Positions 1 through 7,504 of a stretch of 20,492 bases of DNA are shown in pieces. The stretch lies in IMG/VR virus record IMGVR_UViG_3300046798_000010, positions 1-20,492 of that record; one strand, given 5' to 3'. Under the pieces are notes generated by a model that was not told the origin of the DNA, ran no database searches, and saw only the letters and a list, made by a program, of their open reading frames with translations. The number at the start of each line of letters is the position of its first letter. Position 1 is the stretch's first letter. Origin of the DNA: a virus. Made by a program: the position numbers and the translations under genes.

Positions 1-54
1 CCGCCGCGCGGGTTCTGGCCGTGAAGTGCCTTGTTTTCCTACACTTGCGCGGAT

Positions 55-100
55 TTGCACACTTTCGGTGCACGCCAACGCACGCAGTTGCACACTTTCG
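55..100. repeat. 13-bp direct repeat upstream of terminase genes
   Basis: TTGCACACTTTCG occurs exactly at 55-67 and 88-100, 33 bp apart, about three helical turns. It lies in the non-coding leader before the small terminase operon. By position it could be a regulator site or a terminase-binding/cos-type site, since small terminases often bind repeats near their own gene. That role is inference. Nothing else recognisable is seen in 1-130. Confidence 0.5.
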
Positions 101-133
101 CGGGCAATCGACCGATTTACGCCCGCCGTTCGC

Positions 134-162
134 TTGACAGAGGACGCACGACGTTAACACCA
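134..162 (+). promoter_or_regulatory. possible sigma70-type promoter of the late operon
   Basis: A perfect TTGACA box lies at 134-139. The best -10 match is weak: TAACAC at 155-160 with a 15-bp spacer, or ACACCA at 157-162 with 17 bp. It is the only promoter-like element before the rightward block, and the first gene begins about 30 bp downstream with a good ribosome-binding site. Without a better -10 the call is tentative. Confidence 0.25.
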
Positions 163-192
163 GTATTTACAACGCGTTAGAGGGGGTTGCCC

Positions 193-423
193 ATGGAGAC
201 ACAACGGAATGTGACCGAGGAACGGGCGGCGCGACGCTACCGACAGATCGCGGCGATCGAACGTCAACTCGCGGTCAAGGCCGAGGAACACGCGGCGGCG
301 GCGGCGCTCGTGCGCAGTGTGAAAGACGATTACGAGGCGTTGCTCAGAACGCTCCGTGCGGCGGCGCGCGACGAGGGCGACTTGCCGTTGTTTGCCGACC
401 TCGACGACGCGGAGCGCGGGTGA
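193..423 (+). CDS. small coiled-coil protein preceding terminase
   Basis: The 76-residue product has no recognised family. It is rich in Ala, Arg and Glu with long heptad-like stretches, so it is probably a helical coiled coil, and it has an acidic end (DLPLFADLDDAERG). The ATG at 193 is preferred because AGAGGGGG lies at 179-186, about 6 bases upstream; a TTG at 187 would add two residues but sits on the ribosome-binding site. Its TGA overlaps the next ATG (TGATG), so it is coupled to the small terminase gene. Proteins of this size directly before terS are common in phages; a packaging or DNA-binding role is only inference. Confidence 0.7.
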   Translation: METQRNVTEERAARRYRQIAAIERQLAVKAEEHAAAAALVRSVKDDYEALLRTLRAAARDEGDLPLFADLDDAERG

Positions 424-911
424 TGGGAAATTGGAACTCGGGCCGACGCCCAGCCTCGACCGCGGTCAAGTTATTGACCGGCGCCGAGGGGCGACGCATC
501 AACAAGCGCGAACCGAAAATCGAAGCGGCCCCGGCGACGTTTGACACACCGCCCGAGGAACTCAACGGCGACGAGGGCGCGCGGGCCGAGTGGGCGCGGG
601 TCGTGCCGGTGTTGCGCGCCGCGGGCATGTTGTCGGTGTGCGAGCGATCGGTGTTGATCCTGTATTGCACGACATGGGCGCAATGGCTCACGGCGCAAGC
701 GGACGTGCGCACGCGGGGCATGGTGTATGCGCGCATGGGCGGCGGCGCGCCGGTCGTCAATCCGTATTGGAAAATCGCCGCGGCGTTGTATCCGCAGTTG
801 CAACGGTTGCTCGTGGAACTCGGGTTAACGCCGAGTGCGCGATCGCGGTTGATCGCGGCCGACGTGCCGATCGTCGAGACGCCCGCATCGAAATGGCAGG
901 GGGCCATATGA
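423..911 (+). CDS. terS: terminase small subunit, P27 family
   Basis: The small subunit recognises phage DNA and loads it on the large terminase for packaging. The 162-aa product matches the P27-type small terminase pattern: N-terminal basic GNWNSGRRP segment, a Pro-rich stretch (PPEELNGDEGARAEW), a helical core with W-x-R-V-x-P-x-L and a helix beginning around 'ERSVLILYCTTWAQW', then an N-P-Y segment and a C-terminal 'LGLTPSARSRL' motif. Length fits the family (about 140-180 aa). The ATG at 423 overlaps the preceding stop; a GTG at 420 is possible and would add one residue. Large terminase follows after three small genes. The family assignment is from motif recall. Confidence 0.9.
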   Translation: MGNWNSGRRPASTAVKLLTGAEGRRINKREPKIEAAPATFDTPPEELNGDEGARAEWARVVPVLRAAGMLSVCERSVLILYCTTWAQWLTAQADVRTRGMVYARMGGGAPVVNPYWKIAAALYPQLQRLLVELGLTPSARSRLIAADVPIVETPASKWQGAI

Positions 912-1108
912 GCGAACCAACAACGCCGATCGAGTTAGTGCCCGAGATCACACCGCCGCCCACGACGACCAAACGCCGCCGCCGCCAAAGCGATCCGGTG
1001 TTGCGCGCGCTCGCGTCGCTCGTCGAGGCGCTCGACCATGCGGGCGAGAACGACCGCCGCGCCACGATCCATTGGCTTGCGGCGAAATACCTCGGGCAAC
1101 GGGCATGA
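908..1108 (+). CDS. small basic protein, unknown function
   Basis: The 66-aa product starts at an ATG overlapping the terS stop (ATGA), a strong sign of translational coupling. It has a Pro/Thr-rich N-terminus, a basic patch TKRRRRQ at residues 21-27, and a helical C-terminal half (residues 31-63) with an 'L-x-x-L-x-x-A-x-x-x-x-x-x-R-x-x-x-x-W-L-A-x-K-Y' layout. That helical layout is common in short phage proteins near terminase genes. I do not recognise a named family. A DNA-contacting accessory role in packaging is possible but unproven. Confidence 0.75.
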   Translation: MSEPTTPIELVPEITPPPTTTKRRRRQSDPVLRALASLVEALDHAGENDRRATIHWLAAKYLGQRA

Positions 1109-1112
1109 GCCG

Positions 1113-1289
1113 GTGACGCCCGCACAACTCGCGTTGCCGCTCGGCGCCGGGTCGTATCAGGGGCGCGTCGAGTTGCCGATCGCGGTGATCACGTGGCGCG
1201 CCGACGGCGAGCGCCGCGAGGTCGTCATGTATCCGCACTCGATCGATCACGCGTGGCCGTGGTGGCGCCCGGAGTTGCCGCCATGCTAA
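1113..1289 (+). CDS. hypothetical small protein
   Basis: This 58-aa reading frame starts at GTG 1113, four bases after the previous stop; no other start is better placed. It contains a beta-rich middle (VELPIAVITWRADGERREVVMYP) and ends in a Trp/Pro-rich tail (AWPWWRPELPPC). No family is recognised. Its stop overlaps the ATG of the next small frame, supporting a real gene in the operon. The codon pattern matches its neighbours. Confidence 0.55.
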   Translation: MTPAQLALPLGAGSYQGRVELPIAVITWRADGERREVVMYPHSIDHAWPWWRPELPPC

Positions 1290-1405
1290 CCGCGTGGATG
1301 GATCGTTACCGCGGCACCCGCGGGTTATTCGGTTGGATCGTGAGGCGCGCGGACGTGCGATGGATCCGACGCATGGTGCGGACGGCACGACCGATGCGCC
1401 GGTAA
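1283..1405 (+). CDS. hypothetical 40-aa basic peptide
   Basis: A 40-aa frame begins at an ATG overlapping the preceding stop. It is strongly basic and aromatic (MLTAWMDRYRGTRGLFGW, then many Arg). No family is recognised. Short length leaves open that it is fortuitous; the only support is the overlap and the absence of another gene here. The following 94 bases before the large terminase hold a TAACAGGAAC motif and the terL ribosome-binding site. Confidence 0.35.
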   Translation: MLTAWMDRYRGTRGLFGWIVRRADVRWIRRMVRTARPMRR

Positions 1406-1499
1406 ACACACGAACGGCCGCGCGACGGTAACAGGAACGAAACCGCCGCACGGCCGCGCGAGTCGCCCCGCTTGGGAACCGGGCACGAAAGGGTAACAC

Positions 1500-3074
1500 G
1501 TGCCCCGACGCGAAACCATGGCGAGCCGCAAGGTTCGCCTCATCAATCAACTCACGCACACCAAAGGGCCGTTTGCCGGGCGCTCGTTCCAATTGCGCCA
1601 CTGGCAAGAGCACGGGATCGTGCGCCCGTTGTTCGCGACCGGCGCCGACGGGCGGCGCATTGTGCGCACGTGCTTGTTGATGTTGCCGCGCAAAAACGGC
1701 AAAAGCGAACTCGCCGCGGCGCTCGCGATCGATGGGTTGTTATTCGACAACGAGCGCGGCGCCGAGGTGATCTCCGCGGCGGCGGATAAGGGACAAGCGG
1801 CGCTCGTGTTCGACGTGGCGGCGGCGATGATCCGCGCCGACCCCGAGTTGATCGCGGTGTGCGACATTCTCGACTACCAAAAACGGATCGTGCACCGCAA
1901 GAGCGGATCGGTCTATCGCGCGATCTCGGCCGAGGCGTATAGCAAGCACGGGTTCAATTGCTCGCGGCTGATTTATGACGAGATTCACGCCGTGGGCGCC
2001 GACCGCGAATTATGGGACGTGTTGACCACGTCGACGGGCGGGCGCGATCAACCGCTCACGATTGCGATCTCGACCGCGGGCTACGACCGGCATTCGCTCT
2101 TGTGGGAACTCTACACCTACGCAAAGAAGTGTCTCGCCGACCCGACGATCGATCCGTCGTTCCTGCCGATCATTTACGAGGCGGCGCCCGACGCCGATTG
2201 GACCGACCCGGGCGTGTGGCGCGGCTGTAATCCTGCGCTCGGCGATTTTCGATCGTTGGAGGAAATGACGACCGCATGCGCGCGGGCGCAAGAGATCCCG
2301 GCGCAAGAAAACAACTTTCGGCGGTTGTATCTCAATCAATGGACCGAGCAAAGCTCACGATGGTTGACGCTCGCCAGTTGGGACGCGTGCCGCGGCACTG
2401 TATCGCCCGCCGCGCTCAAGCGGCGCCCGTGCTATATCGGCCTCGACCTCTCCATGACGCGCGACTTGACCGCGGTCGTCGCCGTGTTTCCGTTCGACGA
2501 CGGCACGTTTCAGGTGATCGCGCATTTTTTTATTCCGGCCGCGACCGCCGCGCACCGCGGCCGATCGGATCGCGTGCGCGTCGACGAGTGGACCCGCGGC
2601 GGGTGGCTGACGGCGACGCCCGGCGAGGTCGTCAATTACGAGGCGGTGCGCGCGTACATCAACGAACTCGGCGCCGCGTATGACGTGCGCGAGATCGCGT
2701 TCGACCCGTGGAACTCGACCGACTTGATCACGCGCTTGGCCGACATTGACGGATTCAAATGCTTCCCCATGCGGCAAGGCTACGGCACGTTGTCGGCGCC
2801 GAGTAAGCAACTGGAGACGGCGATCCTCAATCGGTCGTTGGTGCACGACGGCAACCCGCTGTTACGGCTCAACGTCGCGAGCGTCGCCCTCGAAACCGAC
2901 GGCGCGGGCAATATCAAACCGGACAAAGACAAGTCGACCGATCAGATTGACGGCGTTGTGGCGCTCATCATGGCGCTCGACCGTTTGACGCGGAACGCCG
3001 CGGCGCCGCCCAAGTATCAGTTGTTGATCCTCGGGCGCGACTCGACCCGGTTGGCCGCGGAGCGCATGCCGTGA
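1500..3074 (+). CDS. terL: terminase large subunit
   Basis: This is the ATPase/nuclease that pumps and cuts phage DNA at the portal. The 524-aa product has the usual two domains. The N-terminal ATPase carries a Walker A variant PRKNGKS (residues 63-69) and Walker B LIYDE (157-161). The C-terminal RNase H-like nuclease carries acidic residues at D316 (GLDLS), D402 (FDPWN) and D481/D484 (STDQIDG). This layout and length match the Terminase_1/HK97-like group. The GTG at 1500 is chosen because AAAGGG lies 6 bases upstream; ATG 1518 is an alternative. The stop overlaps the GTG of the next gene. A T7 run at 2525-2531 lies inside the gene and is read normally. Confidence 0.96.
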   Translation: MPRRETMASRKVRLINQLTHTKGPFAGRSFQLRHWQEHGIVRPLFATGADGRRIVRTCLLMLPRKNGKSELAAALAIDGLLFDNERGAEVISAAADKGQAALVFDVAAAMIRADPELIAVCDILDYQKRIVHRKSGSVYRAISAEAYSKHGFNCSRLIYDEIHAVGADRELWDVLTTSTGGRDQPLTIAISTAGYDRHSLLWELYTYAKKCLADPTIDPSFLPIIYEAAPDADWTDPGVWRGCNPALGDFRSLEEMTTACARAQEIPAQENNFRRLYLNQWTEQSSRWLTLASWDACRGTVSPAALKRRPCYIGLDLSMTRDLTAVVAVFPFDDGTFQVIAHFFIPAATAAHRGRSDRVRVDEWTRGGWLTATPGEVVNYEAVRAYINELGAAYDVREIAFDPWNSTDLITRLADIDGFKCFPMRQGYGTLSAPSKQLETAILNRSLVHDGNPLLRLNVASVALETDGAGNIKPDKDKSTDQIDGVVALIMALDRLTRNAAAPPKYQLLILGRDSTRLAAERMP

Positions 3075-3280
3075 GCGACGAGCCGCGGAAACCGTTTGTG
3101 TTGATCCTCGGCGCGGAGCGGCGCCGGGTCGGGCGCCCGGTCGCGGCCGAGCCGCGGGCGTCGTCGGTGACGGTGCGCCTACGCCCGGCCGAGCACGATC
3201 GGATCGTGCAACTCGCGATCAAACACGATGTGAGCGTGTCGGCGCTCGTGCGCGCGATCCTGTTACGGCCGCGGGATTGA
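3071..3280 (+). CDS. ribbon-helix-helix DNA-binding protein
   Basis: The 69-aa product starts at GTG 3071, overlapping the terL stop (GTGA). Residues 32-67 fit an Arc/CopG-type fold: a short strand (SVTVRLRP), helix A (EHDRIVQLAIKHD) and helix B (VSVSALVRAILLR). The N-terminus has a basic GRPV segment. Such proteins bind DNA as dimers and usually repress promoters. Here it sits between packaging and capsid genes, so it could autoregulate late expression or act as a packaging accessory. The fold call is moderately sure; the role is inference. Confidence 0.75.
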   Translation: MSDEPRKPFVLILGAERRRVGRPVAAEPRASSVTVRLRPAEHDRIVQLAIKHDVSVSALVRAILLRPRD

Positions 3281-3320
3281 TGTAAGACAACAACCGCCGC
3301 GGCGCCCGGTCGCGGTTACG

Positions 3321-5258
3321 GTGCTCGTCACCCTCGTGTCGGTCACTATCGATCTCGATCTGGAAGTTAAGAGCGCGACCACGACCGGCCGTAGCTTTCG
3401 CGGCATGGCCTCGACGCCGTCGCTCGACTCGCATGATCAGAGCGTCGACCCGCTCGGGTTGACCTACCAGAACCCGGTGCCGTTGTTGCTCAACCACGAT
3501 CAACGCGTGCCGGTCGGCTCGGTGGTATTCGGCCAAGCGACCGCCGCGGGGTTGCCGTTCGACGCCACGATCCCGACGGTCAACGAACCGGGCACCCTCA
3601 AGGAACTCACCGATCTCGCGGCGCATATGGTCGCGCACCGCTTGATCCGCAACGTCTCGATCGGCATGTTGACCAAGTCGGTCGCGCCGCTCGCCAAAGG
3701 TTTGCGGATCCTCGCCGCCGAAGTGCGCGAGATGTCTCTCGCCGCGGTGCCCGCGAACCTCGACGCCGCGATCCTCTCGATTAAAAGCGCGTCCGCTGTG
3801 ACTCCCGCAACCCCGGCCGCGTCTGGCCATGTGCACTTACGAGCGCGCAAGGACGCGCCACACATGGAAAACAAGTTCATTCCCGACGCGATCAAGGACA
3901 CCGAAAACCACCGCGCCGCGACGCACGCGCGCATGACCGAACTTATGAGCAAGTCGCACGAGGCGGGGTTGACGTTAGAGGGCACCGAGAGCGAGGAATA
4001 CGACCGGCTCGCCGACGACCTCACCAAAACCGACGCGCACCTACTCCGGCTCAAGTCGTTGGAAGCGAGCAACGTCGCCGCGGCCACACCGATCGCCCCG
4101 ATCGCGCGGATCAAAACCGCGAGCGATTTGCGCGGCGGGATCGTGACGGTCAAACCGAACGTGCCGCCGGGCACCGCGTTTGTGCGTCTCGCGTGCGCAA
4201 AACTCGTCTGCAACGGCAACGTGTTTGAGGCCGCGGAATATGCCAAGCGGTGGGATGACTCGACCCCCGAGGTCGCGCTCGCGCTCAAGGCGGCGGTCGC
4301 GCCGGGCACGGCGACTGACGCAACGTGGGCGTCGCCCCTCGTCAACCAAGGGATCTCGGCCGACTTTATCGAGTTACTCCGCGCCGCGACGATCCTCGGC
4401 AACATCCCGAACTTGCGTAAGGTGCCGTTTAACACCAAGGTGCCCGCACAGAGCGCGGGCGGCACGTATGGATGGGTGGGAGAAGCCAAGCCCAAGCCGG
4501 TGACCAAACTTGCCTTTACGAGCACCGCGCTTGGCATTGCCAAGGCCGCGGGGATCATCGTGCTCACCGAGGAACTGGTGCGCCTCTCGAACCCCTCGGC
4601 CGAGGAACTCGTGCGCAAGGATATGATCGACGGGATCGCGCGGTTCCTCGATGCGCAGTTTATTGATCCCGCGGTCGCGGCGGTCGCGGGCGTCAACCCC
4701 GCGTCAATCACCAACGGCGCGCCGACCGCGGCGGCAACGGCCAACCCGCTCGCCGACATTCTCGGGTTGATCAACCACTTTGCCACGAACAACATCAGCG
4801 TTGACGGGTTGACGTTCATCATGAACGCGGCCAACGCGCTCGCGTTGTCGTTCCGCTCGAACTTGGACGGCTCGCCGCAATTCCCCGGGATCACCATCAA
4901 CGGTGGCTCGTGGAAAGGCCTCAACTTTGTGGTGAGCAACACCGTGACGACCAACGTGGTCGCGTTGCAACCGCAGTTGATCTTGTATGCCGACGAGGGC
5001 GGCGTGACGATCGACGCGTCGCGCGAGGCGTCGTTGCAGATGGACAGTGCGCCGATGTCCCCCGCGGACGCGACCACGGTCTACGTCTCGTTGTGGCAGA
5101 CCAATTCGGTCGGTCTACGGGCCGAACGGTTTGTGAACTGGCTCCGCGCCAACCCCAACGCCGTGAAGTATCTGACCGCGGCGGCATGGCCCGCGCCAGC
5201 GGGCACGACGTTGGCCGCTGAGGAAGCGCCGACACGTAGCACCGGCAAGGGCGCGTAA
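3321..5258 (+). CDS. fused prohead protease and HK97-fold major capsid protein
   Basis: One 645-aa frame carries two head proteins. Residues 1 to about 155 are a prohead serine protease of the HK97 (U35) type: H59 in LLLNHD, S113 in NVSIGM and E137 in VREMSLAAVPAN fit its catalytic positions. A linker (about 156-181) follows. Residues 182-250 are helical and charged like a delta/scaffold domain. Residues of about 285-640 are the HK97 capsid fold, with 'GWVGEAKPKP' and 'TEELVRLSNPSAEELVRKDM' typical of it. In most relatives protease and capsid are separate genes. An in-frame ATG at 3864 with AAGGA ten bases upstream could yield capsid alone. The GTG 3321 start has only a weak ribosome-binding site. 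Confidence 0.93.
   Translation: MLVTLVSVTIDLDLEVKSATTTGRSFRGMASTPSLDSHDQSVDPLGLTYQNPVPLLLNHDQRVPVGSVVFGQATAAGLPFDATIPTVNEPGTLKELTDLAAHMVAHRLIRNVSIGMLTKSVAPLAKGLRILAAEVREMSLAAVPANLDAAILSIKSASAVTPATPAASGHVHLRARKDAPHMENKFIPDAIKDTENHRAATHARMTELMSKSHEAGLTLEGTESEEYDRLADDLTKTDAHLLRLKSLEASNVAAATPIAPIARIKTASDLRGGIVTVKPNVPPGTAFVRLACAKLVCNGNVFEAAEYAKRWDDSTPEVALALKAAVAPGTATDATWASPLVNQGISADFIELLRAATILGNIPNLRKVPFNTKVPAQSAGGTYGWVGEAKPKPVTKLAFTSTALGIAKAAGIIVLTEELVRLSNPSAEELVRKDMIDGIARFLDAQFIDPAVAAVAGVNPASITNGAPTAAATANPLADILGLINHFATNNISVDGLTFIMNAANALALSFRSNLDGSPQFPGITINGGSWKGLNFVVSNTVTTNVVALQPQLILYADEGGVTIDASREASLQMDSAPMSPADATTVYVSLWQTNSVGLRAERFVNWLRANPNAVKYLTAAAWPAPAGTTLAAEEAPTRSTGKGA
3849..3866 (+). promoter_or_regulatory. 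possible internal translation start for the capsid part
   Basis: AAGGA at 3849-3853 is followed, after 10 bases, by an in-frame ATG at 3864 exactly at the junction between the protease linker and the charged scaffold-like segment. Starting here would make a 464-aa protein of ordinary HK97-type capsid precursor size. The spacing is slightly long, so this is a candidate only. Confidence 0.35.
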
Positions 5259-5266
5259 CACCGCTC

Positions 5267-6655
5267 GTGGCTTGGCTGAGTTCGCTCCGCGCAACGCTCG
5301 CCCGCACGTTGGCCCCGACCTCGGGCCGCGGCGGGTGGGCGCCGGTCGTGCACGAACCCTACACCGGGGCGTGGCAACGGAACGCCGAGCAATCGCTCGA
5401 TAGCGTTGTCGCCGCGCCCATGGTGTTTGTCTGCGTCACCAAGATCATGAGCGATATCGGCAAGGTGCAATTGCGCCTTGTCCGGCAAACCGAGGATCGG
5501 GTGTGGGTCGAGGCGCAATCGAGCGCGTTTTCGCCCGTGCTCAAAAAACCCAACCGCTACCAGACCCGGATCAAATTCGTCGAGTATTGGATCGCGAGCA
5601 AGCTGCTGCACGGCAACGCCTACGCGCTCAAGGCGCGCGACGCCCGCGGCGTGGTCACGGCGTTGTATTTGCTCGACCCGACCCGCGTGTGTCCGCTCGT
5701 GACGCCGAACGGCGATGTCTATTACGAGTTACGCCGTGACGACTTGAGCGGCGTCGGCCCCGAGGTGACGGGCGGCGGCGACGTGATCACGGTGCCGAGC
5801 ACCGAGATCATTCACGATCTCATGTATGCGTTGTTTCACCCGCTGATCGGCGTGTCGCCGATTTTTGCGTGCGGGATGATCGCGGGCCAACAACAAGCGA
5901 TTGCCGCGGGGTCGAAAAGTTTTTTCGCCAACGGCGCGCAACCGGGCGGGATCCTCACGGCGCCCGGCGCGATCTCCGAGAAAACCGCGCAAGAACTCAA
6001 AGAATATTGGAACACGAACTTTACCGGGGATAACTCGGGCAAGGTCGCGGTTGTTGGCGACGGGTTGAAATACGAGCGCCTCACGATGAGCGCGAGCGAC
6101 TCGCAGTTGATCGAGCAACTCAATTGGAGCGGGCAAACGATCTGCGGATGTTTCGGCATGCCGCCGTATCTCGCGGGCATTGGCCCGGCGCCGCCGTTCG
6201 GCCCGGGGCCGCTCTTGCAGTTGTATTACAACGAGACGTTGCAACCGCTCATGACCTCGCTCGAAGTGTGCATGGACGAGGGGCTCGAACTGCCCGATCC
6301 GTATGGCACCGAGTTTTACATTCCCGACCTTATTTGGATGGATCCCGCCGCGCAAAACGTCGCCGCGGCCGAGGGGATCAAGGGCGGCGGCATGGCGCCC
6401 GACGAGGCGCGGCAACGCTATTACGGCCTCGGGAAAACGGCGGGCGGCGATACGCCCTACATGCAACAACAAATGTTCTCGCTGGCGGCGCTCGCCGAGC
6501 GGGACGCCGCGGCCCCGTTTGCCAAGGCGGCACCCGCGGCGCCCGCGGTGCCCGCCGTCACGGTCGAGAGTGACGACCTCGTCAGCAAGGCGGCATTTAT
6601 CCGCGCGACCGAAACCGCGTTGCGTGGGAAAGGGATCGAGATCCATGCGGGATGA
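5267..6655 (+). CDS. portal protein, HK97 family
   Basis: The portal forms the dodecameric ring at the capsid vertex through which DNA passes. The 462-aa product has the expected family features: N-terminal 'VVAAPMVFVCVTKIMSDIGKVQLRL', 'LLHGNAYALKARD', 'LYLLDPTRVCPLV', 'EIIHDLMYALFHPLIGVSPI', 'SFFANGAQPGGILTAPG', and 'WSGQTICGCFGMPPYLAGI'. Length is slightly above the usual 400-440 aa because of an Ala/Pro-rich C-terminal tail. The GTG at 5267 lies eight bases after the capsid stop. Its C-terminus overlaps the next gene by 11 bases. Placing portal after capsid differs from HK97 itself, where portal precedes the protease. Confidence 0.95.
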   Translation: MAWLSSLRATLARTLAPTSGRGGWAPVVHEPYTGAWQRNAEQSLDSVVAAPMVFVCVTKIMSDIGKVQLRLVRQTEDRVWVEAQSSAFSPVLKKPNRYQTRIKFVEYWIASKLLHGNAYALKARDARGVVTALYLLDPTRVCPLVTPNGDVYYELRRDDLSGVGPEVTGGGDVITVPSTEIIHDLMYALFHPLIGVSPIFACGMIAGQQQAIAAGSKSFFANGAQPGGILTAPGAISEKTAQELKEYWNTNFTGDNSGKVAVVGDGLKYERLTMSASDSQLIEQLNWSGQTICGCFGMPPYLAGIGPAPPFGPGPLLQLYYNETLQPLMTSLEVCMDEGLELPDPYGTEFYIPDLIWMDPAAQNVAAAEGIKGGGMAPDEARQRYYGLGKTAGGDTPYMQQQMFSLAALAERDAAAPFAKAAPAAPAVPAVTVESDDLVSKAAFIRATETALRGKGIEIHAG

Positions 6656-7175
6656 TCTCGCCGATAGCGTCGCCGATTTGATCGCGCGCGTCGTGCACCC
6701 GCTCACGGTGCGGCTCGCGGCCAATGAGGCGCAACTCGCCGCCCTCTTGCCGATCGTGGCCCGCCTCGAAACGGTCGACGCCCGCGTCAACGATCTCGCC
6801 GTCAAGGAACTCGGCACGCTCCGCGAGCGCGTGGCGGTCGTCGAGACGCGCCCGCCCGTGCCCGGCCCGCCCGGCCCGCCCGGCAAGGATGGCGTGAGCG
6901 TCAAGGATCTCGACCTCAGTTACGACGGGGCGCGCCGGTTCACGGTGAAGTTGTTGAACGACGACGCCCCGCAGGAACGATCGATCATGCTCGCGGGGAT
7001 CCTGATGCACCGCGGCGTGTGGGCGGCGGGCGGGTATGAGGCGGGCGACGTGGTGACGTGGTCGGGCGGATCATGGCATTGCACCGCGGCGACGACCACG
7101 GGCAAGCCGGGCGAGTCGCCCGATTGGGTGTTGATTGTGAAACGCGGCCGAGACGGCAAGGACGCGCGGCCATGA
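6645..7175 (+). CDS. collagen-like protein with carbohydrate-binding-like C-terminal domain
   Basis: The 176-aa product has three parts. Residues 1-65 form a predicted coiled coil. Residues 74-83 are collagen triplets (GPPGPPGKDG). Residues 122-165 resemble the short chitin/cellulose-binding (CBM5/12-like) module: GVW, Y131, AGDVV, W139, GGSWHC and a final W161. The tail ends in another RGRDGKD triplet segment. The ATG at 6645 overlaps the portal gene by 11 bases and has AAAGGG about 10 bases upstream. The product is probably a trimeric virion surface protein, possibly a head decoration or a glycan-binding element. That function is inferred from motifs, not shown. Confidence 0.75.
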   Translation: MRDDLADSVADLIARVVHPLTVRLAANEAQLAALLPIVARLETVDARVNDLAVKELGTLRERVAVVETRPPVPGPPGPPGKDGVSVKDLDLSYDGARRFTVKLLNDDAPQERSIMLAGILMHRGVWAAGGYEAGDVVTWSGGSWHCTAATTTGKPGESPDWVLIVKRGRDGKDARP

Positions 7176-7504
7176 TCTACATCAAGTCGCTCGACCAAGC
7201 GAAGCAATACGCGGGCGTCACGTGGCCGAACGGCGATCCGCGCGATCAGGAACTCCTTGACCAGATCGCGATCGCCGAGGCGGTCGTCGCCGACTATCTC
7301 GGGGTCCGCGACACGCCCGAGCAATACACCAACAACTTGATCGTGCAAGGCGCGACGTTGCGCCAGTTGCTCGATCAATGGCGGTGGCGCGGGGATGATC
7401 CCGAAACCGTGAGCGACTCGGCGCTCGACCGCCCGGCCGACGGGTATTTGTCGCCGCTCGTCACGAGCATGTTGCACCGGCTCAGAAAACAGGTGCTCGC
7501 GTAA
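7172..7504 (+). CDS. head-tail connector protein (gp6-like)
   Basis: The 110-aa product fits the small helical adaptor (HK97 gp6-like) that sits under the portal ring. Visible features are an N-terminal 'SLDQAKQYAGV', a 'DQELLDQIAIAEAVVADYLG' helix, and a C-terminal 'LSPLVTSMLHRLRKQVLA', all typical of that family. Length is typical (about 100 aa). The ATG overlaps the preceding stop (ATGA), and the stop overlaps the next ATG (TAATG). Confidence 0.82.
   Translation: MIYIKSLDQAKQYAGVTWPNGDPRDQELLDQIAIAEAVVADYLGVRDTPEQYTNNLIVQGATLRQLLDQWRWRGDDPETVSDSALDRPADGYLSPLVTSMLHRLRKQVLA

Noticed and set aside
1-156. Left-edge plus-strand frame, open to 156
   Set aside because: No start within the window, no motif, and it runs through the repeats. 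It could be the end of a neighbouring gene, but there is nothing to support that.
2525-2531. T7 slippery heptamer in the large terminase gene
   Set aside because: The full-length terminase is read through in the normal frame and both nuclease acidic residues lie downstream, so slippage would only break it.
3500-5077. Long antisense frame (525 codons) on the minus strand across the capsid gene
   Set aside because: It is a shadow of the opposing strand in GC-rich DNA. It shows no family motif, and the plus strand frame is a clear capsid gene.
5729-6904. Minus-strand frame of 391 codons over the portal and collagen-like genes
   Set aside because: Arg/Gly/Ala-rich low-complexity translation with no motif, opposite well-supported structural genes.
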